The notes beneath the pieces were generated by a model that was given only the letters and a program-made list of their open reading frames with translations, was not told the origin of the DNA and ran no database searches. The position numbers and the translations under genes are program-made. This document shows, piece by piece, positions 7,928 to 16,722 of a stretch of DNA of 21,272 nt (positions are counted from its first letter, which is position 1; each line of letters begins with the position of its first letter). Where the stretch lies: the NCBI GenBank assembly GCA_039208045.1, contig JBCCRH010000047.1, positions 1-21,272 of the forward strand, given 5' to 3'. Origin of the DNA: JBCCRH01 sp039208045 (GTDB lineage: Bacteria > Bacteroidota > Bacteroidia > Chitinophagales > Saprospiraceae).

Positions 7928-8881
7928 TCACTGTAGCTCCAGCTTAAACTTAACGGGCATACTAAATTGTACCCGTACAGGGCGGTTTCGTTGCTTTCCA
8001 GGAGACCACTTTTCAGGTAGATCATTCATGAGCTGTACTACTCGGAGTATTTCATCTCCGCAGCCACCTCCGATTTCTCGAAGAATATTCATGCCAGAGA
8101 TACTTCCATCGGGCTCTACGACAAACCCAACGACTACCGTTCCTTCGATACCATTTTCAACGGCAAGGGCTGGGTAGCGAATGTTGTCATAGATGAATTC
8201 TAAGAGTTTCCTATTGGCACAATCCATTTTCTCTGTATTAGAGGCCATCATATCTTCGCAACCCGGAAAGCGAGGCATTTCTTCTACTACCTTAAAAATT
8301 TCGGCTATTTCCGGTTTTGGTGGGGGTGGAGGAGGTGGCGGCGGCGGCGGCGGTGCTGCTTCCTTTGTTGGAGTGTAAATAGGGGCTTCTACAGCATCAT
8401 CCACATCAATAGACTGATCGACAAACTCAATTTCTTCTTCATCAATAAGCTCTACTTCAGCTACCGCCTCAATGGTTGGCGGCGGCGGCGGTGGTGGTGG
8501 CGGCGGTGGTTCTGCACTTCGAGGTATTTCTACTTCCACATCTATATCAAGGGATACGATCTCATCAGTCGTCTGTACGGGCGTATCGTAAATGGTCCAG
8601 TTAAAAGCCGCGATAGTAAACAGTAACACGGCGATCATGCTAAATCGCCAGATCATAGGGCTGTATTGGAAGACATCCGCTCCAGCATACTTATTTCGGT
8701 GGCGATATGTACCGCTCTCTCCTTGGGTAGCGGAAGCGCCACCTGCAAAACGACCAAAATAGAGCCTGCCTAGCAGAATGGCAGCAAGAATGATAAGGAA
8801 ACCAATAGCAAAGGCGGCTACTAAAAAATGGCTAGTTAATTCAAAGTTAGGATTCATGGCTGTGGTATTTTGTTGTATCAT
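7928..8881 (-). CDS. TonB-family energy transducer with two membrane segments and two polyproline tracts
   Basis: 317 residues from the ATG at 8881, chosen because AAGGAA stands just upstream and because the longer open frame to 9106 enters a repeat element and looks non-coding. There is a first hydrophobic helix at 18-40, a short Gly/Arg-rich linker and a second helix at 79-97. Polyproline runs of 11 (125-135) and 12 (187-198) residues flank an acidic stretch. The TonB C-terminal domain occupies about 228-317, with the conserved Tyr-Pro at 236-237, EGTVVVGFVVEPDGSI and WSPGKQRNRPVRVQFSMPV. It would couple the inner-membrane proton gradient to TonB-dependent outer-membrane receptors, normally with ExbB/ExbD, which are not in the window. 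Odd points: an extra N-terminal helix relative to ordinary TonB, and very repetitive Pro codons. An alternative start is the ATG at 8857. Confidence 0.9.
   Translation of the reverse strand: MIQQNTTAMNPNFELTSHFLVAAFAIGFLIILAAILLGRLYFGRFAGGASATQGESGTYRHRNKYAGADVFQYSPMIWRFSMIAVLLFTIAAFNWTIYDTPVQTTDEIVSLDIDVEVEIPRSAEPPPPPPPPPPPTIEAVAEVELIDEEEIEFVDQSIDVDDAVEAPIYTPTKEAAPPPPPPPPPPPPKPEIAEIFKVVEEMPRFPGCEDMMASNTEKMDCANRKLLEFIYDNIRYPALAVENGIEGTVVVGFVVEPDGSISGMNILREIGGGCGDEILRVVQLMNDLPEKWSPGKQRNRPVRVQFSMPVKFKLELQ
8318..8353 (-). repeat. Trinucleotide repeat coding for 12 prolines
   Basis: Twelve consecutive CCN codons on the reverse strand, the last five on the forward strand being identical CGG units. 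It sits between the acidic linker and the TonB C-terminal domain. Length change by slippage would keep the frame in whole-codon steps. Confidence 0.85.
8477..8509 (-). repeat. Trinucleotide repeat coding for 11 prolines
   Basis: Eleven consecutive CCG/CCA codons on the reverse strand right after the second membrane helix region of the TonB-family protein. Together with the tract at 8318-8353 it brackets an acidic segment of about 50 residues. Confidence 0.85.
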
Positions 8882-8896
8882 CAAGTTCCTTACTTT

Positions 8897-8925
8897 TAAA
8901 GCTACTTTTAATGATAATTGCCAAA
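8897..8925 (-). promoter_or_regulatory. Candidate promoter of the TonB-family gene
   Basis: On the reverse strand TTTG (8922-8925) is followed after 17 bases by TAGCTTTA (8897-8904), close to the Bacteroidota housekeeping pattern TTTG-N19-TAnnTTTG but two bases short in spacing and with one base off in the -7 box. It lies 15 bases upstream of the chosen start, which would make a very short leader. Pattern match only. Confidence 0.3.
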
Positions 8926-8966
8926 GGATGGATTGATCTTTGTCAATTTGGCAAGCATTTTGCGGG

Positions 8967-9129
8967 TATAGTTCAACAATACAAGATTTGTGAAAATATG
9001 GCGACGGCATTTTTTTGGCCTGCAAGGCGAAAAACGTAGACATATCCTTAGATATGGCGAGGCTTTTCAACGCGGCAGGACGGGAAAAGGGCAAGTCAGA
9101 ATTCACAAATCTTGGGTTGTTGAACTATA
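8967..9129. repeat. 163-bp long-hairpin element between divergent genes
   Basis: The ends are 28-bp inverted repeats, 8967-8994 against 9102-9129, with only two non-matching positions. CATATC-CTTA-GATATG at 9041-9056 forms the apex at the exact centre. Inner arms also pair imperfectly (CCTGC at 9019-9023 region with GCAGG near 9075-9079). The element lies between the candidate promoters of the TonB-family gene and the second giant gene. The inner core (GCAAGGC on the left arm, AACGC..G..CAGGA on the right, C-CTTA-G apex) recurs in the element at 5545-5705, although the outer arms differ. No obvious target-site duplication is visible. Confidence 0.72.
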
Positions 9130-9149
9130 TATCCATAGCACAAATGAAC

Positions 9150-9180
9150 TTTGAACGACAGCTATTATTACGTATATGTT
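9150..9180 (+). promoter_or_regulatory. Candidate promoter of the second giant gene
   Basis: TTTG (9150-9153), a spacer of exactly 19 bases, then TATATGTT (9173-9180) match the Bacteroidota TTTG-N19-TAnnTTTG pattern with a perfect upstream box and spacing and a partial -7 box. It starts about 20 bases after the hairpin element ends and would give a leader of about 165 bases before the ATG. I see no other gene in the 9181-9351 leader. Confidence 0.4.
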
Positions 9181-9346
9181 TTTTATTGTTTTAAAACTTT
9201 GCTAATTTGCGCTGGCAGCACCTTTCTATTCTGTGTATTTTTATAAAGCCTCAGTTTTACCCCTTCTCTATCCCAGAGCATACCTAAACTGCTACACTAC
9301 TTGTCAGACAAACGTATGAACATGCTGCTTTAATTAAAATCGATTT

Positions 9347-9351
9347 AAGGG
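9347..9351 (+). promoter_or_regulatory. Shine-Dalgarno-like site of the second giant gene
   Basis: AAGGG abuts the ATG at 9352 but stands six bases before the next in-frame ATG at 9358. This spacing favours initiation at 9358; the difference is only two residues before the signal peptide. Confidence 0.45.
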
Positions 9352-12300
9352 ATGAACATGGAAAATAGGACCAGGTTCCGTGCTATTTTGGGAGTATTAC
9401 TGCTAACAGGCCAATTAGTACACGCACAATCTACTTGCTTGCCTCCAACTAATTTGCAAGTAATAGCTATTACAGAAACTACCGTACAGCTCCAATGGAC
9501 GAGTGCCAACACACCTCCAAATGAGCATTGTTGGAACTTAGAAATTGGTGGTGCAGGATTTGCCTGTGGTAGTGGTACCGCAGTAATCGCATCAACGTAT
9601 TGCTCCGACGACCCCGCGCTAAACATCAACGATCAGGTAGTAACAGTTACCGTAGAAGGCCTTCAGCCAGGCACTGCCTATGATTGGTCGTTGGTAGAAA
9701 CTTGCGATGGCATCATCCCGCCTTTCAATACTTCTGGCCTGTGCACTGCTGCCACAGGGCCCACCTTTGCCACTTTTGATGATCCGTTTGCCGGAACGTT
9801 GACAATCGTTGAATTATCAGACTGCCCTTCGAACAGTCCTGGTTTTTTGCCAGCAGGGCGCTTTACGGTTGATATTAGTGACGGTACTACTTGCCCCAAT
9901 TCTACTTATGATTTGATCCTTTTGGATGGGCCTTATGCTATTATTCCTTCGGAATTTATTGGAGTGACTGCTGGAAGTTATCCCTTCCTCAATGCAGGGC
10001 CTGGAAGTTATCGGTTTACCCTTACGGAAATGGGAGGCTGCAACCCGCAAGAAGAGATACAGACGATCATTGTGGAAGTGCCAGAGGTAGAAGATACGAC
10101 GGTGCCGATTTGGGAGCTTTTTAATGTGCTTGGAACCGTGGTGGCAGACAATGATCCGTCTTCTACGGCGCCACTTGCTGCCGATTTGGGGGAGCTGGTA
10201 TTGCCAGAGGGGAGCTGCTCTTACCAGCAGCAATGGTATGCAGTGGGGGAAGATGAATGCGATGGACTGATCACAGCAGCGGGAGCTATCGAGAGTCAAG
10301 TCAATACGGTGCCAAATACGGGGGCTGCGCCAACAGCAGTCGTCATTACTTCAGATAATATGGGTACCTATTTATTGGACATCAACTGGGGGGTAGGGCA
10401 AAGTACGATCGATTTCATAGGGATGGATATCAATGGCAATGCGGCGACCTTACAGCTATCGGCGAATGTGCCGGATCAGATTAACCCCAGTCTTTCACTC
10501 ATAGGTTTGGAAGATTTAGTACTTCCATTTTGCGAAAGCAGCAGAACAATACTGGTGCAATTGCTTATCCAAGACGCTTGCGCTTCTTTGCTAAACCAAG
10601 GAAACTTGCTTGGAAACTTAGCCGTGCAATTTAACGGAAGTGAAATACAAACGAGCGTGGTGGAGCAGGAAAGTGGCGTACGTATTGATTTTGAGGTAAC
10701 GATTACGGATTCAGACGATGGCGCTATGTGGACAGCAAGCTATGAAGACCCTTTCGGAAATATAGGTACGCTCAGCCAGCAGCTGAGTGTAGTGCGTGTG
10801 CAGGAGGATACGCCACCGCTCATTATTGCAGCAGATGAAAACTTTAGTTTGGCTACTTGCCAGTCAGCGCGCTTATTTACCTACAGCGCGACGATACAAG
10901 ACGACTGTAGTGTGATTGATCCTGATCAAATTATGTTTGAGGATGGAGGGAGTGGCCTTTTGCAATCGGATGTCGTGCTAAGTGCTGATGGAAGGATAGC
11001 GACGCTCCAACTAGAAGGCGCTGTGTCAGCAGGCACGTATCAGTTGGGTATTGCTTATCAAGACCAAGAACGTAATCCAACGATTGAGGTGGTACAAAAT
11101 TCGCCGCTTCCGGCAACAATCCAACTGCCTGCCCAGACGAGCTTTACGTTGAGCACTTGCGAGTCTTCGCAGCCATTCGACTTCGCTATTAGTATTGCAG
11201 ATGACTGCGACACGCCTATCGAAAGTGCCAATGCTATTTTTACTTTGGGTAACCAAACCCTACAGCCGACAAGCATTGAGCAGCAAGCGGCCATTACGTA
11301 CTTCTACTTTTCGGTAGCTATCAATACCGTCAATGATGGCGATTTACTGAGGGCTTCCTATCTGGATGGTGATGAATTATTGACTGTAGAGCAGCGCTCC
11401 ATACAGGTGACGAGCATCCCCGACCAATGGCCACCTATCATCACTTATCCGAGTCAAGCTTTACAAATCGAGCTAGACCCTTGCACACCACCCGTGGGAG
11501 GACTCACCTTTTTTGCGCAAGCAACCGACAACTGCGATGGTGCCACTCCGATTGAAATAGATGCCCCTGGCCTTACGATTTCGGCCATTGGTAATGACGA
11601 ATATTTAGCAACAGCTACCCCCGGTACCTACACCGTGACCCTCCGTGCTGCCGATGCCGCAGGCAATGTCCGAGAAGAAGACTTCGAGCTGCAAATTAGC
11701 CAGGCTATAGCTCCTGAGTTTAGTTTTTCATGCAATGATACCATCAATGTGGTGGTAGACGAAGCGTGCCAAGCGCTGCTTACGCTTGATCAGGTGGGGG
11801 AGGGGAGCTTGGGTTGCTGGTCAGCTGATGACTTTGACCTCTTAGTACTCGATGAGACGCCTGCTAATGGAGCGGTAGCGGATGGAACGGGTACATTCCC
11901 TTTTTCTTTTTCTTGGAATGAGCCTGCACCCTTAGATCGATTTGACGGGGTATTAGGTCCTGAAGGATGGGAGCTGACCATTAGCGGTGATGGTGGGATC
12001 GAATTTGGGGAAGAGCTGGTGCTTAGCTTAGATGGGGAGCAGGGAGTGGCGAGTGCTTGGACGATTCTGCCATACGATGGGGAGCTGAGTTTTACTTGGT
12101 CGTTGACCGGGGAGCCTGCACAAGGGGTAGGGGTTTTGCTTGCGCCAAATGGAACAACATCCTGGAATGTACAAAGCTCTATTGACGGCAATATATCGAT
12201 TACCGTAGCAGCCGGTACGCTTTGGTTATTAGCTATGGAAGGGCCAGAATCGGGGGAGCTTAGTATTGCAAACCTCAGCTATACGCCTACTTTTGAGCAG

Positions 12301-15300
12301 GCACCGGCTAGCTGTGAGGGCGTAGTGCGCTTGGAAGATAAAGCAGCGCCTGTAATGCAATGCCCCGATGCTATTACGGTTTTGACCGACAATATCGATT
12401 TGTATACCTCTACGCAGGGACTGAATAGCACTGGCGTGCCTGTAGTGGTGGATAATTGTGGGAGTTTTGATTTAGAATTTGAGGATCAAGTAGCTATTTT
12501 TGGGGATTGCGGTGGGGTGCAAATTACGCGTACGTTCACCGCTACCGATGCTTCGGACAATAGTAGCACTTGCGTGCAAATTATTACCATTGATTTTCCT
12601 CAGATCATGGACATAAGCCTTCCTGCTGATACCGTGGTGGTGTCTTGTGGGATAGATTACCCTACGCTCACTAACGGCAATCCATCGCCTGAACTAACGG
12701 GGATTCCCAGCATTACGGTGATCGATGGCACCTTTGCTTTGTCGCCTGATTATGCTAATCTATCTGCTATTTTTTCTGATGGCCCTCCTATTGAGGTATG
12801 CGAAAGCAGCTTTGTATTCTTGCGCGAATGGACTATTTCGGATTGGTGCAATCCTGGTAGCACCGAGCTGTTTAACCAAATTATCAAGGTAGGGGACTTT
12901 GAAGCGCCTATTTTAACTTGTCCCTTTGAGGAAATACCTGTGTTTACTACAGGTCCCTTTGACTGTACTGCTGCTTTTATGGTACCTGAGCCATTGGTAG
13001 TAGATTCCTGCTCTAGCTGGAGTGTGCGCACGGAAATTGTTGGGGAAGTAGAAGGCGTAGAGGTCATTTTTGCTACCCTTTTGGATGGAGCGACCAGTAG
13101 AATGGTGGCGGGTATCCCAGAAGGGGAGCACCAGATCAGATATACTGCAATTGATGACTGTGGCAATGAAGCTGCACTTAATTGTCCAATACAGGTATTG
13201 GATGCCACCAACCCACTAGCTATCTGCACGGAAGGGCTACAAATTACACTGGGCGGGCAAGGCATCGCTACTATTTCCTCAGAGGACATCAACAATGGTA
13301 GTGAGGATAACTGTGCTATTGCTGAGCTGGCGATTCGTAGATCCTTCGATGACGCACAGCAGGCCTGTCATGCTACCGATAGTACCTACTCCATGTGGGG
13401 AAATCTTATAGAACTAAATTGCTGTGATGCAGGCCAAGTAGTGAGCATAGAGTTGTGGCTGACAGATGAAGCGGGCAATCAGTCTACTTGTTGGACGCAG
13501 GTAGCTGTAGAAGATAAGAGCCGGCCCCGATGCACGCCACCCAATGATGTATCCATTGATTGTACGGCTCTACCGTATGACTTTGAGCCTACTGATACGA
13601 CCCAATTGCAGCAGCTTTTTGGTACACCAATAATAGTAGATAACTGTACGGCAATAGGGCAAGAGTTAGCACCCGTAGCAAACCTCAATGACTGTGGCGA
13701 TGGTACGATTTTGCGGTCGTTCAGAGGAGTAGATCAGTTTGGTAACCTATCTACCGAAACTTGTCAGCAAACGGTAACTATTCAATTGGTGAGTAAGTAT
13801 AAGGTGAAATTTCCGAAAGATGCAACGGCCCAGTGTGGGGAGTTTATGGCAGACACTATAAGCTTGCAAGAACTAGGATGTGATTTGTTAGCGGTTAGCG
13901 TGGCAAATGATACCTTCTCCCTTTCTGGATTAGACTGCTTCAAGGTGCTGAGAACCTATCGCGTCATTGATTGGTGTACCTACAATGGAGCAAGTGAACC
14001 GGTGTTGGTAGAGCGCGACGAAGACTGCGATGACTTAAATGGCGAGGAGGATGTATGGTTGCAGGTAGAACCTAATGGAACCGTTTATTACGATCGCGAT
14101 AGTGATTTCTCGAATGCGATACCTAGTGCTTTTTCGAAGGATACTTCCTGTGATGGAATGACTAATCCAGATGGGTATTGGAGGAGTTCTGTATCCGACC
14201 CCAGTATTTCCTCCGTAGGATTCTGGCAATATACGCAGGAGGTCAAGGTACAAGATACCATTGCGCCGACTTCCTTATTTGTGTTGGCGGATCCTATCTG
14301 TGCACTGGCTGATGAAAACTGTGACGCGATCATTGAAGAGCTGTTCTTTGTCAATGAAAATTGTACCCCGCAGGACTTACGATTTAGAGTATTTGTAGAT
14401 ACCTATGCGGATGGCATTATGGACGCAGATTGGTCGGATAATGAAGGGGTAGTAATTGGGGTATACCCCAAATATAAGGTGTCAGGTATTCTGCCCCAGG
14501 GAGATCACCTGATCGAGATTCAGATCATTGATGGGTGTGGAAATGTGGGAATCCTTAATATGCCACTGGAAGTAATTGACTGTAAAGCACCTACGCCCTT
14601 TTGTATTAATGGCTTGTCTACTGGCCTCAGCGTGCTTGCTCCGGGCACCGATGCAGATGGGGATGGCGATGAAGACTTAGCTGCCAATACCTTATTTGTA
14701 GGGAGTTTTCTGGTAAGTACCCCACTGGATGATTGCACCAATCCGGTGACCTACTCAATTAATCGATCGGGGGAATTACCCAACATAGAGCAGAATAATC
14801 TGGTGCTTACTTGTGATGATCCGGAGCATGTGTTGGTACAAATCTATGCCTGGGATAGCTCGTTTAATCCGTATGCCGTACAACCAGATGGAAGTATTGG
14901 TGGCCCAAATTTCGACTTTTGTGAAACCTACGTGCAAATAGATAATGTAAATGGGCCAGCATGTGGGATCAACCTGAGTATTGCGGGAGCCATACACACC
15001 GAGATGGATCAGCCGGTAGGCGGGGTGAAAGTGCAGCTTAATTTGCCAGCAGGCGAACAAGTATTTACAGACAGTGAAACAGGGAGCTTTCGCTTTGAAA
15101 CCTTAGAGAGTGGAGTTGATTATTCCGTCATACCGTATTTAGATGAAAATGCCGATCAAGGTGTATCTACCTTTGATTTAGTGCTTATCACAAAGCATAT
15201 TTTAGGGGATACACCACTAGATTCTCCCTATAAACTGATTGCAGCAGATGTTGACAACTCAGGTTCCATTACTGTGAGTGATCTTATTCAATTGCGAGAG

Positions 15301-16185
15301 CTGATTCTGAATGTTCAGACTTCTTTTTCTAATAATACGAGCTGGCGGTTTGTCCCTAGTGACTATCTATTTCCGAATCCGGTAGATCCTTGGGAAGCGC
15401 CTTTCCCAGAGCTCATTGGTTTTAATAATCTGCAAGGGGAGCAGCTAAGTGCTGATTTCGTGGCGATAAAAATTGGAGATGTAACCCTCGATGCGCTATC
15501 CTTAGAAGCACCTATTGCGGTGGAGGTACGTACTAGTGAAAAAAAGCGATTGCTGGTTCACGACCAATGGCTGGAAGCAGGGCAATATTACGCTATTCCG
15601 CTCTATTGTGAGCAGCAACTGGAGGGCGTACAATTTGCTTTGACAGCTACAGAGGGCCTCGAATTATCTGATTTACAAGCGCTTGATCCTGCGCGAGTCA
15701 CTGGCCGATCTCACAAACTGGAGGAAAGCATACTTTCTTCCTGGAATTTTAGCTCCAGCTACCATCCTGATAAAAGCACACCTACTTGGAGGCTAGAAGT
15801 TCTTGCACAGCAATCTGGCTATCTGAGTAATATGCTTTCGCTAGATGAAAAAAAGCTAATATCAGAATGGATCGTGAAAGAAGAGCGAGGGGAAATAATT
15901 TATTTGCACTTCACCGCTACCTCTATAAAAGAGCCGACCCCCTTCTTTGCGCCAAATGTATTTTCAGTAGCTACTAACTTGTACTTGAATGTGATGCAAC
16001 AACAAGAAGTATCACTGTCTTTTTATGATATTTCTGGAAAAGAGATTTTACAAAAAAATCTTTTCATGCAAGCTGGTACACAGCAACTACCTATTCATTT
16101 TCCAGCATCTACAGCTTCAGGAATGATATACTATCAGATAAAAGTCGGTCTGAATATCACAAATGGATACTTATTCAAGCAATAG
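9352..16185 (+). CDS. Giant secreted FN3/HYR-like repeat protein with dockerin and T9SS sorting domain
   Basis: 2277 residues, complete. A signal peptide (cleavage near VHAQ, about residue 26) is followed by a fibronectin type III-like domain (about 27-145). Several tandem modules of about 100-120 residues follow to residue 690, three of them opening with a Phe/Thr-Cys-(Glu/Gln)-Ser motif. Next is a long HYR/Ig-like region rich in Asp-Asn-Cys motifs, with an insert of about 130 residues (about 857-986) absent from the paralogue at 1-5373. An Asp-rich calcium motif lies near 1767-1775, then a carboxypeptidase-regulatory-like domain, a dockerin with two calcium loops (about 1930-1990, second loop from D1966), a diverged cohesin-like region and a diverged but recognisable T9SS sorting domain (about 2200-2277; PNVF instead of PNPF). 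It is likely exported through Sec then T9SS and anchored or released at the surface. Its binding partner is unknown. I see no strong terminator after the TAG at 16183-16185. Start at 9358 is equally possible. Confidence 0.95.
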   Translation: MNMENRTRFRAILGVLLLTGQLVHAQSTCLPPTNLQVIAITETTVQLQWTSANTPPNEHCWNLEIGGAGFACGSGTAVIASTYCSDDPALNINDQVVTVTVEGLQPGTAYDWSLVETCDGIIPPFNTSGLCTAATGPTFATFDDPFAGTLTIVELSDCPSNSPGFLPAGRFTVDISDGTTCPNSTYDLILLDGPYAIIPSEFIGVTAGSYPFLNAGPGSYRFTLTEMGGCNPQEEIQTIIVEVPEVEDTTVPIWELFNVLGTVVADNDPSSTAPLAADLGELVLPEGSCSYQQQWYAVGEDECDGLITAAGAIESQVNTVPNTGAAPTAVVITSDNMGTYLLDINWGVGQSTIDFIGMDINGNAATLQLSANVPDQINPSLSLIGLEDLVLPFCESSRTILVQLLIQDACASLLNQGNLLGNLAVQFNGSEIQTSVVEQESGVRIDFEVTITDSDDGAMWTASYEDPFGNIGTLSQQLSVVRVQEDTPPLIIAADENFSLATCQSARLFTYSATIQDDCSVIDPDQIMFEDGGSGLLQSDVVLSADGRIATLQLEGAVSAGTYQLGIAYQDQERNPTIEVVQNSPLPATIQLPAQTSFTLSTCESSQPFDFAISIADDCDTPIESANAIFTLGNQTLQPTSIEQQAAITYFYFSVAINTVNDGDLLRASYLDGDELLTVEQRSIQVTSIPDQWPPIITYPSQALQIELDPCTPPVGGLTFFAQATDNCDGATPIEIDAPGLTISAIGNDEYLATATPGTYTVTLRAADAAGNVREEDFELQISQAIAPEFSFSCNDTINVVVDEACQALLTLDQVGEGSLGCWSADDFDLLVLDETPANGAVADGTGTFPFSFSWNEPAPLDRFDGVLGPEGWELTISGDGGIEFGEELVLSLDGEQGVASAWTILPYDGELSFTWSLTGEPAQGVGVLLAPNGTTSWNVQSSIDGNISITVAAGTLWLLAMEGPESGELSIANLSYTPTFEQAPASCEGVVRLEDKAAPVMQCPDAITVLTDNIDLYTSTQGLNSTGVPVVVDNCGSFDLEFEDQVAIFGDCGGVQITRTFTATDASDNSSTCVQIITIDFPQIMDISLPADTVVVSCGIDYPTLTNGNPSPELTGIPSITVIDGTFALSPDYANLSAIFSDGPPIEVCESSFVFLREWTISDWCNPGSTELFNQIIKVGDFEAPILTCPFEEIPVFTTGPFDCTAAFMVPEPLVVDSCSSWSVRTEIVGEVEGVEVIFATLLDGATSRMVAGIPEGEHQIRYTAIDDCGNEAALNCPIQVLDATNPLAICTEGLQITLGGQGIATISSEDINNGSEDNCAIAELAIRRSFDDAQQACHATDSTYSMWGNLIELNCCDAGQVVSIELWLTDEAGNQSTCWTQVAVEDKSRPRCTPPNDVSIDCTALPYDFEPTDTTQLQQLFGTPIIVDNCTAIGQELAPVANLNDCGDGTILRSFRGVDQFGNLSTETCQQTVTIQLVSKYKVKFPKDATAQCGEFMADTISLQELGCDLLAVSVANDTFSLSGLDCFKVLRTYRVIDWCTYNGASEPVLVERDEDCDDLNGEEDVWLQVEPNGTVYYDRDSDFSNAIPSAFSKDTSCDGMTNPDGYWRSSVSDPSISSVGFWQYTQEVKVQDTIAPTSLFVLADPICALADENCDAIIEELFFVNENCTPQDLRFRVFVDTYADGIMDADWSDNEGVVIGVYPKYKVSGILPQGDHLIEIQIIDGCGNVGILNMPLEVIDCKAPTPFCINGLSTGLSVLAPGTDADGDGDEDLAANTLFVGSFLVSTPLDDCTNPVTYSINRSGELPNIEQNNLVLTCDDPEHVLVQIYAWDSSFNPYAVQPDGSIGGPNFDFCETYVQIDNVNGPACGINLSIAGAIHTEMDQPVGGVKVQLNLPAGEQVFTDSETGSFRFETLESGVDYSVIPYLDENADQGVSTFDLVLITKHILGDTPLDSPYKLIAADVDNSGSITVSDLIQLRELILNVQTSFSNNTSWRFVPSDYLFPNPVDPWEAPFPELIGFNNLQGEQLSADFVAIKIGDVTLDALSLEAPIAVEVRTSEKKRLLVHDQWLEAGQYYAIPLYCEQQLEGVQFALTATEGLELSDLQALDPARVTGRSHKLEESILSSWNFSSSYHPDKSTPTWRLEVLAQQSGYLSNMLSLDEKKLISEWIVKEERGEIIYLHFTATSIKEPTPFFAPNVFSVATNLYLNVMQQQEVSLSFYDISGKEILQKNLFMQAGTQQLPIHFPASTASGMIYYQIKVGLNITNGYLFKQ

Positions 16186-16536
16186 GCTGTTTATTGTAGG
16201 GATAGGCGTATGTTTTATGAATATTAATGCTGTCACGTTTCTATGTGTCAGGTGCTATTTTACAAAGACTATGGTAAATGCTCATTTATCATCTGCTTTG
16301 AACACTTCATCACCTAATTTTCAAAATAATTTGGTTGCTATTTTGTCACATCTGTGATTTGATAGAACAGCATTCATTTTTTCGATAAACTATTGATTAA
16401 CAGTTTAAAAAGGAATTTTATTTAGTAAAATTTAATTTATTTGTGACATTGTTTAATGCTTTAAATTTGCTATTTAGTACAGTTATAATGTCACATATTT
16501 AATTTTTGTGTGATTTTGGTTGGGATGTTCAAATGA
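16186..16536. other. AT-rich intergenic gap after the second giant gene
   Basis: No convincing gene. The stretch is markedly more AT-rich than the genes around it. It holds an AT-only 7-bp hairpin (16414-16420 with 16426-16432) and a 9-bp inverted repeat TGTGACATT/AATGTCACA (16442-16450 and 16487-16495). A compact inverted pair TCACA-TC-TGTGA sits at 16346-16357. No clear intrinsic terminator with a GC stem is present. Confidence 0.6.
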
Positions 16537-16722
16537 TTATGTTATATATTTGTTCTGCATAAAGAGATGGTCAATACGTAAAAAATATTTTTGAGCAGCA
16601 CTAAGGCCTCTCTTCTTAATTCCCTTTTCAATATCTTTTTTGTCCCCCACTCGACCTAATTTATAGTAGACTCTGGCTAGATGCAGTAGTATCAGAGTGG
16701 AGATGCTAGTAAATAGGTCAGC
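16537..16722 (-). pseudogene. Remnant of a reverse-strand gene, possibly TPR-like C-terminus
   Basis: Reading the reverse strand from 16722 to the TAA at 16537-16539 gives 61 sense codons bounded upstream by an in-frame TAA and with no usable start at its beginning. The peptide has gene-like composition, with LLHLARVYYKLG followed by a Lys-rich helix-like stretch and AAQKYFLRIDHLF. The Ala/Tyr/Leu pattern recalls a tetratricopeptide helix pair, but the family is not certain. It reads as the decayed 3' end of a lost gene; a chance open frame is the alternative. Confidence 0.35.

Noticed and set aside
7578..8177. Forward-strand open frames over the kinase start and TonB C-terminus
   Set aside because: They lie opposite well-supported reverse-strand genes and show no family features.
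8193..8378. Forward frame ending in a polyglycine run
   Set aside because: The glycine run is the complement of the TonB proline codons; the frame is a shadow.
8318..8509. CRISPR or tandem-repeat locus
   Set aside because: The repeats are triplet codons for proline inside a coding gene, with no spacer structure.
8882..9106. 75-codon upstream extension of the TonB-family gene
   Set aside because: The extension runs into the inverted-repeat element, adds an unlikely N-terminus before the membrane helix, and a better Shine-Dalgarno site serves the ATG at 8881.
16163..16357. Forward 64-codon frame overlapping the end of the second giant gene
   Set aside because: It overlaps in another frame, has no ribosome site, and continues into AT-rich DNA without a recognisable domain.
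16414..16432. Intrinsic terminator for the second giant gene
   Set aside because: The 7-bp stem is made only of A and T and lies more than 200 bases after the stop, so it is too weak to call.
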